Of a DNA stretch of 64,000 nucleotides, positions 38,190-48,246 are shown in pieces. A model generated the notes under the pieces. The model saw only the letters and a program-made list of their open reading frames with translations, ran no database searches and was not told where the DNA came from. Every line of letters starts with the position of its first letter. The stretch's first letter is position 1. Made by a program: the position numbers and the translations under genes. Location: contig JAJBVE010000057.1 of the NCBI GenBank assembly GCA_020859995.1, positions 1 to 64,000 on the forward strand, read 5' to 3'. The DNA is from Clostridiales bacterium (GTDB lineage: Bacteria > Bacillota > Clostridia > Lachnospirales > Lachnospiraceae).

Positions 38190-38957
38190 ATGAAAGATCC
38201 ATATGAGATTTTGGGTGTATCGAGGGGGGCTTCCGAAGAAGAAATTAAAAAAGCTTATCGGAGACTGAGCCGGCAATATCATCCGGACGCGAATATTAAC
38301 AACCCGAATAAAGCACAGGCCGAGGAGAAATTCAAGGAAGTGCAGCAGGCCTATCAGCAGATTATGTATGATAAAGAGCATGGTGAGGGCAGCTATGAGG
38401 CGAAGCAGAGCGGCGGCAGGTCATCGTCCTCTTCGTCGTCCTCCTCTTCGTCCGGCAGCTATGGCAGAGGAGGCTATGGCGGATTTGGCGGATTTGGAGG
38501 GTTCGGCGGTTACGGCAATTATAACGGCGGCTCATCCGGCAGTTCTGGTTCTTCTTCCTCAGCGAATGAAGATCCGCATCTGAGAGCGGCGGAAAATTAC
38601 ATCCGCAGCAATCATTACGATGAGGCGATCAATGTCCTGAATGGGATTTCCAACCGCACTGCCCGCTGGTATTACCTGAGCGCTCTGGCAAATTCCGGCC
38701 GCGGCAATAATGTTCTGGCTCTTGACCACGCGCAGAAGGCCGTGCAGATGGAGCCAAACAATCTGCAGTACCGGCAGCTTCTCTCTGAGATGGAGGGCGG
38801 CGGACGCTGGTATCAGTCGATGGGCGAGGAGTATGGGAGTCCGATGTCTCACGCCGGCAATTATTGTACGAGACTGTGCATGGCCTGGCTGGTCTGCAGC
38901 TGCTGCTGCGGAGGAGGCGGCGGTATGCGCATGGGAGTTCCGATCATGTGCTGTTAA
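38190..38957 (+). CDS. J-domain protein with poly-Ser/Gly-Phe linker, TPR-like region and Cys-rich C-terminus
   Basis: [36 protein letters not shown] (HPD motif); [31 protein letters not shown]-terminus [30 protein letters not shown]. Confidence 0.87.
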   Translation: MKDPYEILGVSRGASEEEIKKAYRRLSRQYHPDANINNPNKAQAEEKFKEVQQAYQQIMYDKEHGEGSYEAKQSGGRSSSSSSSSSSSGSYGRGGYGGFGGFGGFGGYGNYNGGSSGSSGSSSSANEDPHLRAAENYIRSNHYDEAINVLNGISNRTARWYYLSALANSGRGNNVLALDHAQKAVQMEPNNLQYRQLLSEMEGGGRWYQSMGEEYGSPMSHAGNYCTRLCMAWLVCSCCCGGGGGMRMGVPIMCC

Positions 38958-38982
38958 AGTTCTTCACATTTGGAAAAGAAAA

Positions 38983-39022
38983 ACGCCCGGCGGTACGTCT
39001 TTGATGACGCTTTGCCGGGCGA
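38983..39022 (+). terminator. Intrinsic terminator or hairpin after the J-domain gene
   Basis: CGCCCGGC ... GCCGGGCG followed by AGTTTGT. Confidence 0.6.
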
Positions 39023-39138
39023 GTTTGTAAAAATCGGGATCTTTACTTGAGAGTCTTTCAATCAGTGTCTTTCGATCAGAGTCCATCAATCAGTATTTTT
39101 AAAATGGAACGTATAAAACCTGAGCCGGCATCAGCAGC

Positions 39139-39575
39139 TTACAGTGCCGATGTACAGTTCGGGCATTTGGTAGCATCTTTATGTACTTCTGATTTGCAGT
39201 ACGGACAGATCTTGGTCGTGACTTCGGGCTCGGGAGCAGGCTTGTGGAGCTTGTTGATGCCTTTGATTACGAAGAAGATCACCAGCGCGGTCAGTAAAAC
39301 TCTACGATCATCTGGATGAAATTGCCATAAGCGATGACGGAGGCACCTGCTTCCTGAGCGGCAGCCAGTGTGGAATAGCTGTTTCCATCGAGTGGAATCA
39401 TCAGATCAGTGAAATTGATACGCCCGGTTACCAGGGTGACCAACGGCATCACGATGTCATTGACCAGGGAATTGACAATGTTGCTGAATGCCGCGCCTAT
39501 GATTACGCCGACGGCCATGTCGATGACATTGCCGCGCATAATGAAGGCTTTGAATTCGTCTACCATTTTGCTCAT
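39139..39575 (-). pseudogene. mscL: Large-conductance mechanosensitive channel MscL, split by a 1-nt frameshift
   Basis: Minus frame 1: MSKMVDEFKAFIMRGNVIDMAVGVIIGAAFSNIVNSLVNDIVMPL...GNFIQMIVEFY*; continues in another frame as LTALVIFFVIKGINKLHKPAPEPEVTTKICPYCKSEVHKDATKCPNCTSAL*. Break at an A4/T4 run, 39296-39299. Confidence 0.88.
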
Positions 39576-39735
39576 TTCTTTTTTCCTCCTGTGATATGAT
39601 TGTAAAAAAGTTACAGGAATTATAACATAGCTCAGGTAAAAAACTATGGTATACTATAAAAAAATTTAAAGAAATTTCATGCACCAATGTTTTAGCTGTG
39701 CGTGCATTTGTAAAAAGATCAAGGGGGAGTATCGT

Positions 39736-40791
39736 ATGCGTTTTATGCATCTTGCGGATGTGCATCTGGGAGCGGCGCCGGATCACGGTTATGTCTGGTC
39801 AAAGGATCGGGGGCGGGAGCTGTGGGAAACCTTTCGCCAGTGTATTGCCGACGCGAAGGAAAAGAAAGTGGATTTACTGCTGATCGCGGGAGATCTGTTT
39901 CATCGTCAGCCGGAACCACGGGAACTGAAGGAAGTTAATTATCTGTTTTCTACTCTGGATAATACGGTCGTGGTACTGATGGCAGGCAATCATGACTGCC
40001 TGACGCCCGGATCACCGTACCGCGATTATCCATGGAATGAGAACGTGGTTTGCATGTTTGCGAAGGAATGCGAGCGTGTGCGGCTTCCGGATCTGAAAAC
40101 GGAGATTTATGGATTCAGTTACTATGAGCAGGAGCTTCCAATGCCGCTTTATGACAATATTGTAGTGGAAAAAAACGATTATTTTAAGATTCTCCTTGCG
40201 CATGGAGGCGATGCGCGGCATATTCCGATCAGCCGTGAGAAGCTTTCTGCGGCGGGATTTGACTACATAGCGCTCGGGCATATCCACAAACCCCAGGTAT
40301 TTATCCGGAATCTTGCCATGTACGCGGGAGCCCTGGAGCCAATTGACCGCGAGGATGTCGGACCGCATGGCTACCTGATCGGGGAAGTGCAGCGCAAAAA
40401 GGTGAAGCTTATCTTTGTTGAGAAAGCCCGGAGGCAGTATCGCAAGGAGGAGGTAGCCGTGACTGAGGAGGATACGACATTTTCTGTGCGCGAAAAGATT
40501 GCCGCCATGATACATGAAAAGGGCAGTCAGGATACCTATCAGATCGTCCTTACCGGGCTTCGCCATCCGGGATTTCGTCCGGATATCGGGGAATATTTAA
40601 AATGCGGGCGGATTCTGGAAATCGAAGACCGCACAGCTCCGGCATTTCACTTAGAAGAGCTGAGGCAGAGATATCGGGGAGGCCTGATCGGCAACTACAT
40701 AGAAAGCTTCGGGGACGGACCGGAGAGCCTGGTGGAGCAGAAAGCACTCATGCTCGGCCTGGAAGCGCTGCTATATCCGGAAAATTGCTGA
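39736..40791 (+). CDS. DNA repair metallophosphoesterase (SbcD/Mre11/YhaO-like)
   Basis: MRFMHLADVHLGAAPDHGY...DLLLIAGDLFHRQPEPRELKEVNYLF...MAGNHDCLTPGSPY...ALGHIHKPQ. Confidence 0.9.
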   Translation: MRFMHLADVHLGAAPDHGYVWSKDRGRELWETFRQCIADAKEKKVDLLLIAGDLFHRQPEPRELKEVNYLFSTLDNTVVVLMAGNHDCLTPGSPYRDYPWNENVVCMFAKECERVRLPDLKTEIYGFSYYEQELPMPLYDNIVVEKNDYFKILLAHGGDARHIPISREKLSAAGFDYIALGHIHKPQVFIRNLAMYAGALEPIDREDVGPHGYLIGEVQRKKVKLIFVEKARRQYRKEEVAVTEEDTTFSVREKIAAMIHEKGSQDTYQIVLTGLRHPGFRPDIGEYLKCGRILEIEDRTAPAFHLEELRQRYRGGLIGNYIESFGDGPESLVEQKALMLGLEALLYPENC

Positions 40792-41063
40792 GAAGAAGGG
40801 AAAATTGCTGCGCTGCAGATATGCTGCATTTTTGAACCCGCTGTCGCTCTGGTCGTTGCTAAACGTCTGCCACTGACAAACAGCAACGGTCGGTTCTTGA
40901 CGCGTGTCACTGGCACGCAGGATTGTTAAGTGCCGATCGAAGCACAGATCCGTCGGAATAGCCGACACCCTATGACATAGCTTGCACGGATATTTGGAGG
41001 CTCTGACCGGAACGAAGCGCAGAAGCCGTGAGCGCGGCGGCAGATACGAGGGGGAGGGGAAGT

Positions 41064-42545
41064 ATGGAGATACAGGAACTGATTTTAAAGAAATATGGAA
41101 AATTTTCGGATCATCATATTACATTTCGTCCCGGAATCAATATCATTTACGGAGGGAACGAGACGGGGAAGACGACGATCCATTCATTTATAAAGGCAAT
41201 GCTTTTTGGCCTGAACCGCGCCCGCGGCCGGGCCGCGAAGATGGATGAATATCAGATCCGGCAGCCCTGGGATTCACCGGGCGCATTCTTGGGGAGCATG
41301 CGTGTGGTGGAAAATGGAGAAGTCTACCGGATTGACCGCTGCTTTGACAGGAGCGCGAAGCCCTTAAGTCTCGTCTGCGAGACGAGAATTCTGGAATCAG
41401 AGCATCCGCAGGAGGATCTGGACATCCTGCTTGGAGGGATCAGTGAGGCTGCATTCGTGAACTCAGTGTTTATTTCGCAGGCAAGATGTGAGACTGACGA
41501 GGCACTTGCTGAGGAACTGCGCCGGCGCATGGTCAACAGCGATCATTCCATGGATGGCGGGATTGATGTTTCCCGGGCATTGCAGATTCTGCGCAAAAAG
41601 AAGCGGCAGTGCGAACAGCAGAAAAAGAAAGAAGAGGCTGCTCTGGAGGAAAAAATTTCTCAAAAGCAGGGCCGGGCAGACGCTCTGCGGACGGAAATGG
41701 AGCAGCTGCGCGCCCAGGCGGCCTGTTATCAGAAGGGAAATGCGGACCAGGCCGAAGAATTCGCAGCCTCCGAAAAGGAAGAAGCCGGCATTTCTCCGGT
41801 GATGCGCGCAGCGCTTACTGCCATGCTTTTTATTGCCGGGGCGCTGACGATGACCGGGATCTTTTTCGCGTCACAGGAGGCCCTGCGGATTTTTCTGGGC
41901 GTGTTTACCGTCATTTTCTGGGTGATGGCGCTGGGGGTTCATGCACTTTTTCGTCCGCACGGCAAAGAAAAGATGCCGGCAGATGATGCCGGGGAGAACT
42001 TGGTAAAATGCCCGCCTGGGCTGATAAAGGAGCTTCAGAAACGGGAAGAGGAATACAAGAACCTGCAGGATGATCTGGAGGTTCTCTACCAACAGCATGT
42101 CCGCGCCGGCGGCGCCGACACAGAAATAGCGGCTCTTACATTGGCAATCGACCGCATCTGTGAGATATCGGATGGTATTTTCCGGACAAACGGAGGACGC
42201 ATCAACGAGATTGCCTCAGGCATTCTCGAAGAGATTACGATGGGAAGGTATAACCGCATCGTGCTGGACGACACGGCAGAGGTCCGGATCCACACGCCCG
42301 AGCGGGTGCTGGGCTTAAACCAGGTCAGCGGCGGTACCCTGCAGCAGATTTATTTCGCGCTGCGCATGGCGGCTGGTGAAGTGTTTATGGATAAAACCAC
42401 ACTGCCGGTCATTCTGGATGAAACCTTTGCCATGTACGACGACCGCCGCCTCGAAGCTACCTTGCGCTGGCTGAAAAACAGCGGCCGCCAGGTCATCCTT
42501 TTTACCTGCCAGAACAGGGAACGCGAGATTCTCAAGAAGCTGTGA
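41064..42545 (+). CDS. Compact SbcC/Rad50/YhaN-like ATPase with internal TM segments
   Basis: MEIQELILKKYGKFSDHHITFRPGINIIYGGNETGKTTIHSFI; two TM segments AALTAMLFIAGALTMTGIFFASQEALRIFLGVFTVIFWVMAL; C-terminal LNQVSGGTLQQIYFALRMA...PVILDETFAMYD. Confidence 0.87.
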   Translation: MEIQELILKKYGKFSDHHITFRPGINIIYGGNETGKTTIHSFIKAMLFGLNRARGRAAKMDEYQIRQPWDSPGAFLGSMRVVENGEVYRIDRCFDRSAKPLSLVCETRILESEHPQEDLDILLGGISEAAFVNSVFISQARCETDEALAEELRRRMVNSDHSMDGGIDVSRALQILRKKKRQCEQQKKKEEAALEEKISQKQGRADALRTEMEQLRAQAACYQKGNADQAEEFAASEKEEAGISPVMRAALTAMLFIAGALTMTGIFFASQEALRIFLGVFTVIFWVMALGVHALFRPHGKEKMPADDAGENLVKCPPGLIKELQKREEEYKNLQDDLEVLYQQHVRAGGADTEIAALTLAIDRICEISDGIFRTNGGRINEIASGILEEITMGRYNRIVLDDTAEVRIHTPERVLGLNQVSGGTLQQIYFALRMAAGEVFMDKTTLPVILDETFAMYDDRRLEATLRWLKNSGRQVILFTCQNREREILKKL

Positions 42546-42575
42546 GTGGCAGACTGGTTTAACAACACGCTTTCT

Positions 42576-42728
42576 GAACAAAAGGGATGCCCCCGGATTG
42601 TGAAAACGCCGCCGGCTCTAAGCTGAAGCCAGACCGTCAGGTGCAAGCTGAGTTTAGAACCGTTGCGGCGTTTTGTAAGCGGGCATGTGACCGAGAACGT
42701 TCTTTTGTTCAAAAACGCTCTCGGTCAC
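42576..42728. repeat. Nested inverted repeats in the convergent intergenic region (terminator-like)
   Basis: GAACAAAAG/CTTTTGTTC (42576/42702), AAAACGCCGC/GCGGCGTTTT (42603/42665), GTGACCGAGA/TCTCGGTCAC (42687/42719). Confidence 0.8.
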
Positions 42729-43672
42729 TCATCATAAATCTTCCGGTTGCACAAAGCCCGGTATTCGGACGGCGTGCAGCCTTTTTTCTTTTTAAAGGTC
42801 CGGTTAAAGGTGGACAGGCTGGAAAAGCCGGACTGCAGCGCGACCTCAGTGATGGTCAGGTCCGGGGAGAACAGCAGGTTTTCCGCGGCGCGGATGCGCA
42901 GGATACACAGATAGTCGTAGAAATTGTACCCGGAGCACTGCTTAAACAGCCGGGAAAAATGGTATTTGGAAAATCCCGCGACCGAAGCGACCGTTTCCAG
43001 AGTGAGATCATCACTGTAATGCTGGTCCATATAATCAAAAACCGTGTTCAGCTTTTCGTACAGGCGGTTTTGCTTCTGGGCGGGTTTTAAAGCTGTGCTG
43101 TCAGATTCGTCCTGCTGCATCCGGTATTCGCCATAGTTGGCAAAGAAGTGCAGCAGACCGGCGTAGCAGTTCAGCTCGCGCAGATGCCCGCCGCAGAAGT
43201 ATTCCCGGATCATGTACAAGAGCAGGGAGATCTCTTCTTCATGGATGGAAGGACAATTGTCCGCCGTGATCAGCACTTCGTGAGAAAAAAAGGCTGTAAA
43301 ATACGCATATCCCCTGAGACCGGACAGGGCTTCCATGTCGAAAATATAAATCAGCCTCAGACCGGAGGGCGGAGCGATCAGATGATGAAGTGCCCCCCCT
43401 GGGATCAGCAGAATGTCTCCGGGATTCAGCACGTACTTTACCTGTCCGACCACCACCGTGTAAGTGTTTTCAAGCGGCATGATCATTTCCGCGGCCTGAT
43501 GCCAGTGCATCGGGTAGGATTCCGTCTGGCTGTTGATAAAAAAACGCAGGGTAGTATCCGGATGATAATTCACCTTTTCCTGGTCACTGTCTATTTTCCG
43601 GTGATAACCGTAAGAATCCTGCATCCCGATTTTCAGAAGCTCAGGATCCAGAGTCAGCGATGAATTTAGCAT
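42725..43672 (-). CDS. AraC-family transcriptional regulator with cupin-like sensor domain
   Basis: MHWHQAAEMIMPLENTYTVVVGQVKYVLNPGDILLIPGGALHHL; LTLETVASVAGFSKYHFSRLFKQCSGYNFYDYLCILRIRAAENLL...TITEVALQSGFSSLSTFNRTFKKKKGCTPSEYR. Confidence 0.93.
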   Translation of the reverse strand: MLNSSLTLDPELLKIGMQDSYGYHRKIDSDQEKVNYHPDTTLRFFINSQTESYPMHWHQAAEMIMPLENTYTVVVGQVKYVLNPGDILLIPGGALHHLIAPPSGLRLIYIFDMEALSGLRGYAYFTAFFSHEVLITADNCPSIHEEEISLLLYMIREYFCGGHLRELNCYAGLLHFFANYGEYRMQQDESDSTALKPAQKQNRLYEKLNTVFDYMDQHYSDDLTLETVASVAGFSKYHFSRLFKQCSGYNFYDYLCILRIRAAENLLFSPDLTITEVALQSGFSSLSTFNRTFKKKKGCTPSEYRALCNRKIYDE

Positions 43673-43719
43673 ATGTCAGTTGACACTTCCTTTCCGAAGT
43701 CTGTATCTGAAATTTACCT

Positions 43720-43748
43720 GTAACAGTGAAGGTACTGTCAGTTCCAAT
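43720..43748 (+). repeat. 29-nt palindromic dispersed element, divergent copy 4
   Basis: GTAACAGTGAAGGTACTGTCAGTTCCAAT, similar to the copy at 48008. Confidence 0.5.
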
Positions 43749-44200
43749 TGTCTTTCTGGTTTGATAAGCAAAAATTGCGCAAAAAATACTGCCTAAATCC
43801 GGGGGAAAATGAGCACGTGCCATCCGATATACCTGTCAAAAGACTTCCATTTGCAAATATGGAAGCGGAATCCTGCATCCTGAAATGAAGCAAACATTCC
43901 CCGACGGCTGCAAAGAACAGGCAGGCCGGACAGGGGGAACCCCACCCTTTCCCTGCCCTTGCGTAGGACTTCTTTAAACTGCCGAAAGTATAGCATAAGG
44001 CAAAAAAAATAGCAATAACTGAGTGGCGAATTTCGCTGGAAAAAGAAGAAAAAAGCCGGTTTGGGAAAAGTTGACGGAGAAAAAAATAAAAAAGCAATAA
44101 CTGGCGTCATAATGCGCAAAAACTGGTAAGCAACGAAAAAGTTTTTGTGCAATAATGTTACCATATTTGGTCGTAATATTAAGAGAAGGGAGAAAGAAAA

Positions 44201-45163
44201 ATGGCCGAGACAACGAAAACAAAGAGCAGCAGTGCCGTTTCCGCAAATACGCCTCCGAAACAGACTTTGGGCAGGCATATACGCAAGTACTGGCAGTGGT
44301 ACTCGATGATGCTGATACCGATTGTGTATTACATCATTTTCCGCTATGTGCCGATGGCGGGCAATATCATCGCGTTCCGCCGTTACCGCGCAGGCAGCAG
44401 CATTTTTGGAGATGAATGGAGCGGACTGAAGTATTTCAGGCAGTTCGTCCGGGATTCTAATTTCTGGAGAGCGTTTCGGAACACTCTGCTTTTGAACTTT
44501 GAGTATCTGATCATCAGCTTTCCGATCACTATCGTTTTCGCACTGCTTCTGAATGAAGTAAAGAATACGAGATTTAAGAAAGTCGTGCAGACGATCTCCT
44601 ATCTGCCGCACTTTATTTCCATGGTTATCGTAGCCGGCATGGTGCGTGAGATCCTCTCTATCAGCGGCCCGATTAACAGCCTCATTACATCCCTTGGCGG
44701 CCAGGCGATTACCTTTATCAGTCTGCCGCAGTGGTTCCCGACGATCTTTGTGGTGACCGGTGTATGGCAGGGACTTGGATGGAATACGATCCTCTATCTG
44801 GCGGCCATGGCCGGCATCAGTCCGGATATGTACGAGGCGGCGGAGCTGGATGGAGCGAGTAAGTTCCAGCAGTGCATTTATGTGACACTGCCATCGATCC
44901 TCCCGACGATTTCAACGTTGCTGATTCTGAACATCGGGCAGCTGTGCGGCTCCGGCGCGTTTGAGAAGGTTTTCCTTCTGTATCAGCCTACCACTTATGA
45001 GACTGCCGATATTATCGCTACATATGTATATCGTATGGGTCTCGGATCTGGTAACTACAGCTACGCAACAGCAGTCGGCCTGTTCCAGGGCCTGATTAAC
45101 CTGACACTCCTGACTGTGGCTAACAAGGTGTCCAAGAAGGTTGCCGGCACCGGCCTGTACTAA
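44201..45163 (+). CDS. ABC transporter permease (LplB-like)
   Basis: MLIPIVYYIIFRYVPMAGNIIAFRRY...EYLIISFPITIVFALLLNEVKNTRFKKVVQTISYLPHFIS; EAAELDGASKFQQ (EAA loop). Confidence 0.92.
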   Translation: MAETTKTKSSSAVSANTPPKQTLGRHIRKYWQWYSMMLIPIVYYIIFRYVPMAGNIIAFRRYRAGSSIFGDEWSGLKYFRQFVRDSNFWRAFRNTLLLNFEYLIISFPITIVFALLLNEVKNTRFKKVVQTISYLPHFISMVIVAGMVREILSISGPINSLITSLGGQAITFISLPQWFPTIFVVTGVWQGLGWNTILYLAAMAGISPDMYEAAELDGASKFQQCIYVTLPSILPTISTLLILNIGQLCGSGAFEKVFLLYQPTTYETADIIATYVYRMGLGSGNYSYATAVGLFQGLINLTLLTVANKVSKKVAGTGLY

Positions 45164-45179
45164 GGAAGGGGGAAGTACG

Positions 45180-46070
45180 ATGGCGAAAAAACACAGTGGT
45201 ACCGCGATTAAGGTTTCACGGGGGTACCGTATATTTACTGTATGCAACACGATTCTCATGATACTGATTTGCGTGGTTATGCTTTATCCGTTTTTATACC
45301 TGATTGCGCAGTCGTTCTCTTCCTATGACGCGATTGTCGCCGGTAAGGTAGGGCTTCTTCCGGTAGATTTCAGCGTGAGCACGTATATTTATGTAATCAC
45401 GAACGGAGTATTTATTCCGGACTACATCAATACGATTGTTTACTCTGTCACCGGTACGGCGCTGGCGCTGTTTTTCTCGGCTCTGCTGGCGTACCCGCTC
45501 TCCAAGTCCGAGCTGTGGGGCAATAAGATTATCGCTCCGCTGATTATCTTCACGATGTATTTTGGCGGCGGCATGATCCCGAACTACCTGCTGATGATCA
45601 ACCTGGGACTGCAGGATACCGTAGCGGCATTCCTTCTTCCGTCTTTGATCTCTACTTATTACGTGATCCTGATGCGCTCTTTCTTTGAGACAGTTCCGAG
45701 AGAGCTCGAAGAGGCTGGTGAGATGGATGGACTGAATAAATACGGTGTGTTCTTCCGGATTGCGCTTCCGCTCTCCAAGCCGATCATCGCGACCATGGTA
45801 CTGTTTTACTTGGTTATGTACTGGAACGACTGGTTCAACGCGTTCCTGTATCTGGATACGCAGAGCAAATGGCCTGTGGCTTATTACCTGAGAAACCTGA
45901 TTTCCACGGCCGGTTCTTCAACTTCACAGGATGCAGGCGAGACGATCGCGATTGCGGCGAACATCAAATCCTGCGCGATGGTGCTGACGGCAGCGCCGAT
46001 CATCTGCGTATATCCGTTCATCCAGAAGTATTTCGTGCAGGGCATGATGCTCGGCGGCGTAAAGGGCTGA
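45180..46070 (+). CDS. ABC transporter permease (YtcP-like)
   Basis: MLYPFLYLIAQSFSSYDAIVAGKVGLLPVDFS...ELEEAGEMDGLNKYGVFFRIALPLSKPIIATM. Confidence 0.92.
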   Translation: MAKKHSGTAIKVSRGYRIFTVCNTILMILICVVMLYPFLYLIAQSFSSYDAIVAGKVGLLPVDFSVSTYIYVITNGVFIPDYINTIVYSVTGTALALFFSALLAYPLSKSELWGNKIIAPLIIFTMYFGGGMIPNYLLMINLGLQDTVAAFLLPSLISTYYVILMRSFFETVPRELEEAGEMDGLNKYGVFFRIALPLSKPIIATMVLFYLVMYWNDWFNAFLYLDTQSKWPVAYYLRNLISTAGSSTSQDAGETIAIAANIKSCAMVLTAAPIICVYPFIQKYFVQGMMLGGVKG

Positions 46071-46268
46071 TGGAAAGATAACCGATCGTTTGCCCTGTAT
46101 GATGGTCTGCGGATGATGAAAATCCGCCTCCGTTCTGTCGGTGCCTCCGGCAGGCGGATGCGGCTGCAGATAGCGGGCTTATGATAGACATAACTTGTAG
46201 CCGCCGATACGGCCGGAATCGGGCTGATACGGCTCGGTGGTTACCACAAATTTTAAGGAGGTTTTTTC

Positions 46269-47984
46269 ATGAGGAAGAAAAGAGTAATGAGCATCCTGCT
46301 TGCTGCGACGATGGTAGCCTCTCTGGCGACATCCTTCACCGCTTCTGCAAGCGAAGACACAGACAACGGCGACGGCAGCTATTACAACTCCGAGCTGGGA
46401 TACACCTATGGCTCCACATTCTGGTCAGATGAGCCGGTGACCTACACCATGTTCTTCAATGACAATGATGCGTATCCGATCAAGGACAGCTGGTACGAAG
46501 AGGGCGGTATTTTTGATACCATCACCAAGATGACCAATGTAACTCTGGATATCACGGTTGTAAACAATGCAAGCTATTCAGACAAGGTAACACTGGCCAT
46601 CTCCGGCGGCACAGCTCCGTATATTATCCCGAAGATGTACAGCGAGACCGCATATGTGACCGGCGGCGGCATCGTAGCAGTATCGGATTATGTGGACTAT
46701 ATGCCGAACTACTCCGGCATGATCGAGGATTATGATCTGCAGAGTGAGGTAGATACACTCCTGCAGGAGGACGGCAGCTATTACCGTCTGCCGGGTCTGA
46801 AGGAGACTGCTCTTCAGGACTACTCTCTGCTGATCCGTTCTGATATCTTTGAGGCAGCTGGCTATGATGTGACCACCCTTGAGGATGACTGGACCTGGGA
46901 TGAGTTTACAGATATTCTGGTTGATGTAAAGGCTTATATGGTAGAGCAGGGCATGATCAGCGAGTCTGATTACATCTGGTCTGACCGCTGGTGCGGTGCT
47001 ACCTCCGGATACGGCCAGGGCGGCTGCCTGCTGAATCTGATCGCGGCTACCTACGGCATCCACAGCGGATGGTCCATTACATCCAATTCCGCAGGTCTGT
47101 ACTTTGACTGGGACAACGATGAGTTCGTGCTCAGCGCTACGAGCGATGCTTACAAAGAGTACATGAGCGTAGTACAGCGTCTGGTAAGCGAGGGCATCCT
47201 TGATCCGGAGACCTGGAGCCAGGAAGATGATACTGCTGACGGCAAGTTCTATCGCGGCGAGACTGCAATCATTTCCACAAACCGTTCTTCTTATACATCA
47301 CAGATCGATGGTCTGACCTCTCAGCTCGGCGAGGGCAACTTCTCCGTATATGAGGTCGTGATCCCGGTTGGCACAAACAACTATCAGGCAGAGAATTCCC
47401 GCCTGGAGTGCGGCGTCTGCATTTCTTCGACTGCTCTGGACGAGCTGGGCGAGGATGAGTTCATCAAGATGATGCGTTTCGTTGACTGGCTGTGGTATTC
47501 CGAAGCTGGTCTGACCATGACCAAGTGGGGCGTTGAGGGTGAGACCTACACCGTTGAGGATGGCGTTTACTCTCTGACAGATGATTACTACTGCGGCGGC
47601 CTGTCTATCGCTCAGACCTCTGACGATCAGACCGATATGCGTCTTGAGTATGGCTATGCATGCGGCAACTTTATGTACAGCGGCAGCCTGGAGCTTCTGA
47701 CCAGCAACTTCTCGACCGAGCTGCAGGATTACTACAACAGAATGGCAGAGTACAGAGAGCTGAGTGAGATTGACCCGTCCATCGCGATGAGCGAGGATGA
47801 CGCGGAGATGGCGAACCTGTGGGCAACACCTCTGCAGGATACCATCAACACCTGGACACTGAAGTTCGCTATGGGCCAGGCAGACGTAGAAGCTGACTGG
47901 GATACCTACGTGGCAGAAGTGGAAGCACAGAACGCGTCCAGCCTTGTGAACCTGTACAATGATTACTATCAGGCAAGCAAGTAA
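46269..47984 (+). CDS. Extracellular solute-binding protein (family 1), with signal peptide
   Basis: MRKKRVMSILLAATMVASLATSFTASASEDTDNG; follows the permeases with a strong RBS. Confidence 0.9.
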   Translation: MRKKRVMSILLAATMVASLATSFTASASEDTDNGDGSYYNSELGYTYGSTFWSDEPVTYTMFFNDNDAYPIKDSWYEEGGIFDTITKMTNVTLDITVVNNASYSDKVTLAISGGTAPYIIPKMYSETAYVTGGGIVAVSDYVDYMPNYSGMIEDYDLQSEVDTLLQEDGSYYRLPGLKETALQDYSLLIRSDIFEAAGYDVTTLEDDWTWDEFTDILVDVKAYMVEQGMISESDYIWSDRWCGATSGYGQGGCLLNLIAATYGIHSGWSITSNSAGLYFDWDNDEFVLSATSDAYKEYMSVVQRLVSEGILDPETWSQEDDTADGKFYRGETAIISTNRSSYTSQIDGLTSQLGEGNFSVYEVVIPVGTNNYQAENSRLECGVCISSTALDELGEDEFIKMMRFVDWLWYSEAGLTMTKWGVEGETYTVEDGVYSLTDDYYCGGLSIAQTSDDQTDMRLEYGYACGNFMYSGSLELLTSNFSTELQDYYNRMAEYRELSEIDPSIAMSEDDAEMANLWATPLQDTINTWTLKFAMGQADVEADWDTYVAEVEAQNASSLVNLYNDYYQASK

Positions 47985-48007
47985 TTAAGGTCATAACTGA
48001 CGGATTT

Positions 48008-48036
48008 GTAACTGTGAAGGCACTGAACAGTTACGA
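48008..48036 (+). repeat. 29-nt palindromic dispersed element, copy 3
   Basis: GTAACTGTGAAGGCACTGAACAGTTACGA. Confidence 0.75.
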
Positions 48037-48077
48037 TGGATTTGTAAAATTGATTCTGCGATACTGTGGGATCATGG

Positions 48078-48112
48078 GTGGGGGATCGACCGCAGGGTCG
48101 GTCCCCTTTTTT
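48078..48112 (+). terminator. Intrinsic terminator after the solute-binding protein gene
   Basis: GGGGatCGACC-gcag-GGTCGgtCCCC-TTTTTT. Confidence 0.9.
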
Positions 48113-48246
48113 GCACAGAGCCGGGCAAGGAGTACCAAACAAAGCTTGTTTGAAATAAGCCTTGCAGGGTGTTTTGGGGCTTGAGAGAATACAGTCGGTG
48201 CGATATACTCCTATGGAAAAAAATTCTCGGGGAGGAAGAGGAAGGT

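Noticed and set aside
40792-41063. Intergenic region with several small inverted repeats (GCGTG..CACGC, TCGG..CCGA)
   Set aside because: Stems are short and irregular; could not be linked by sequence to the other repeat families.
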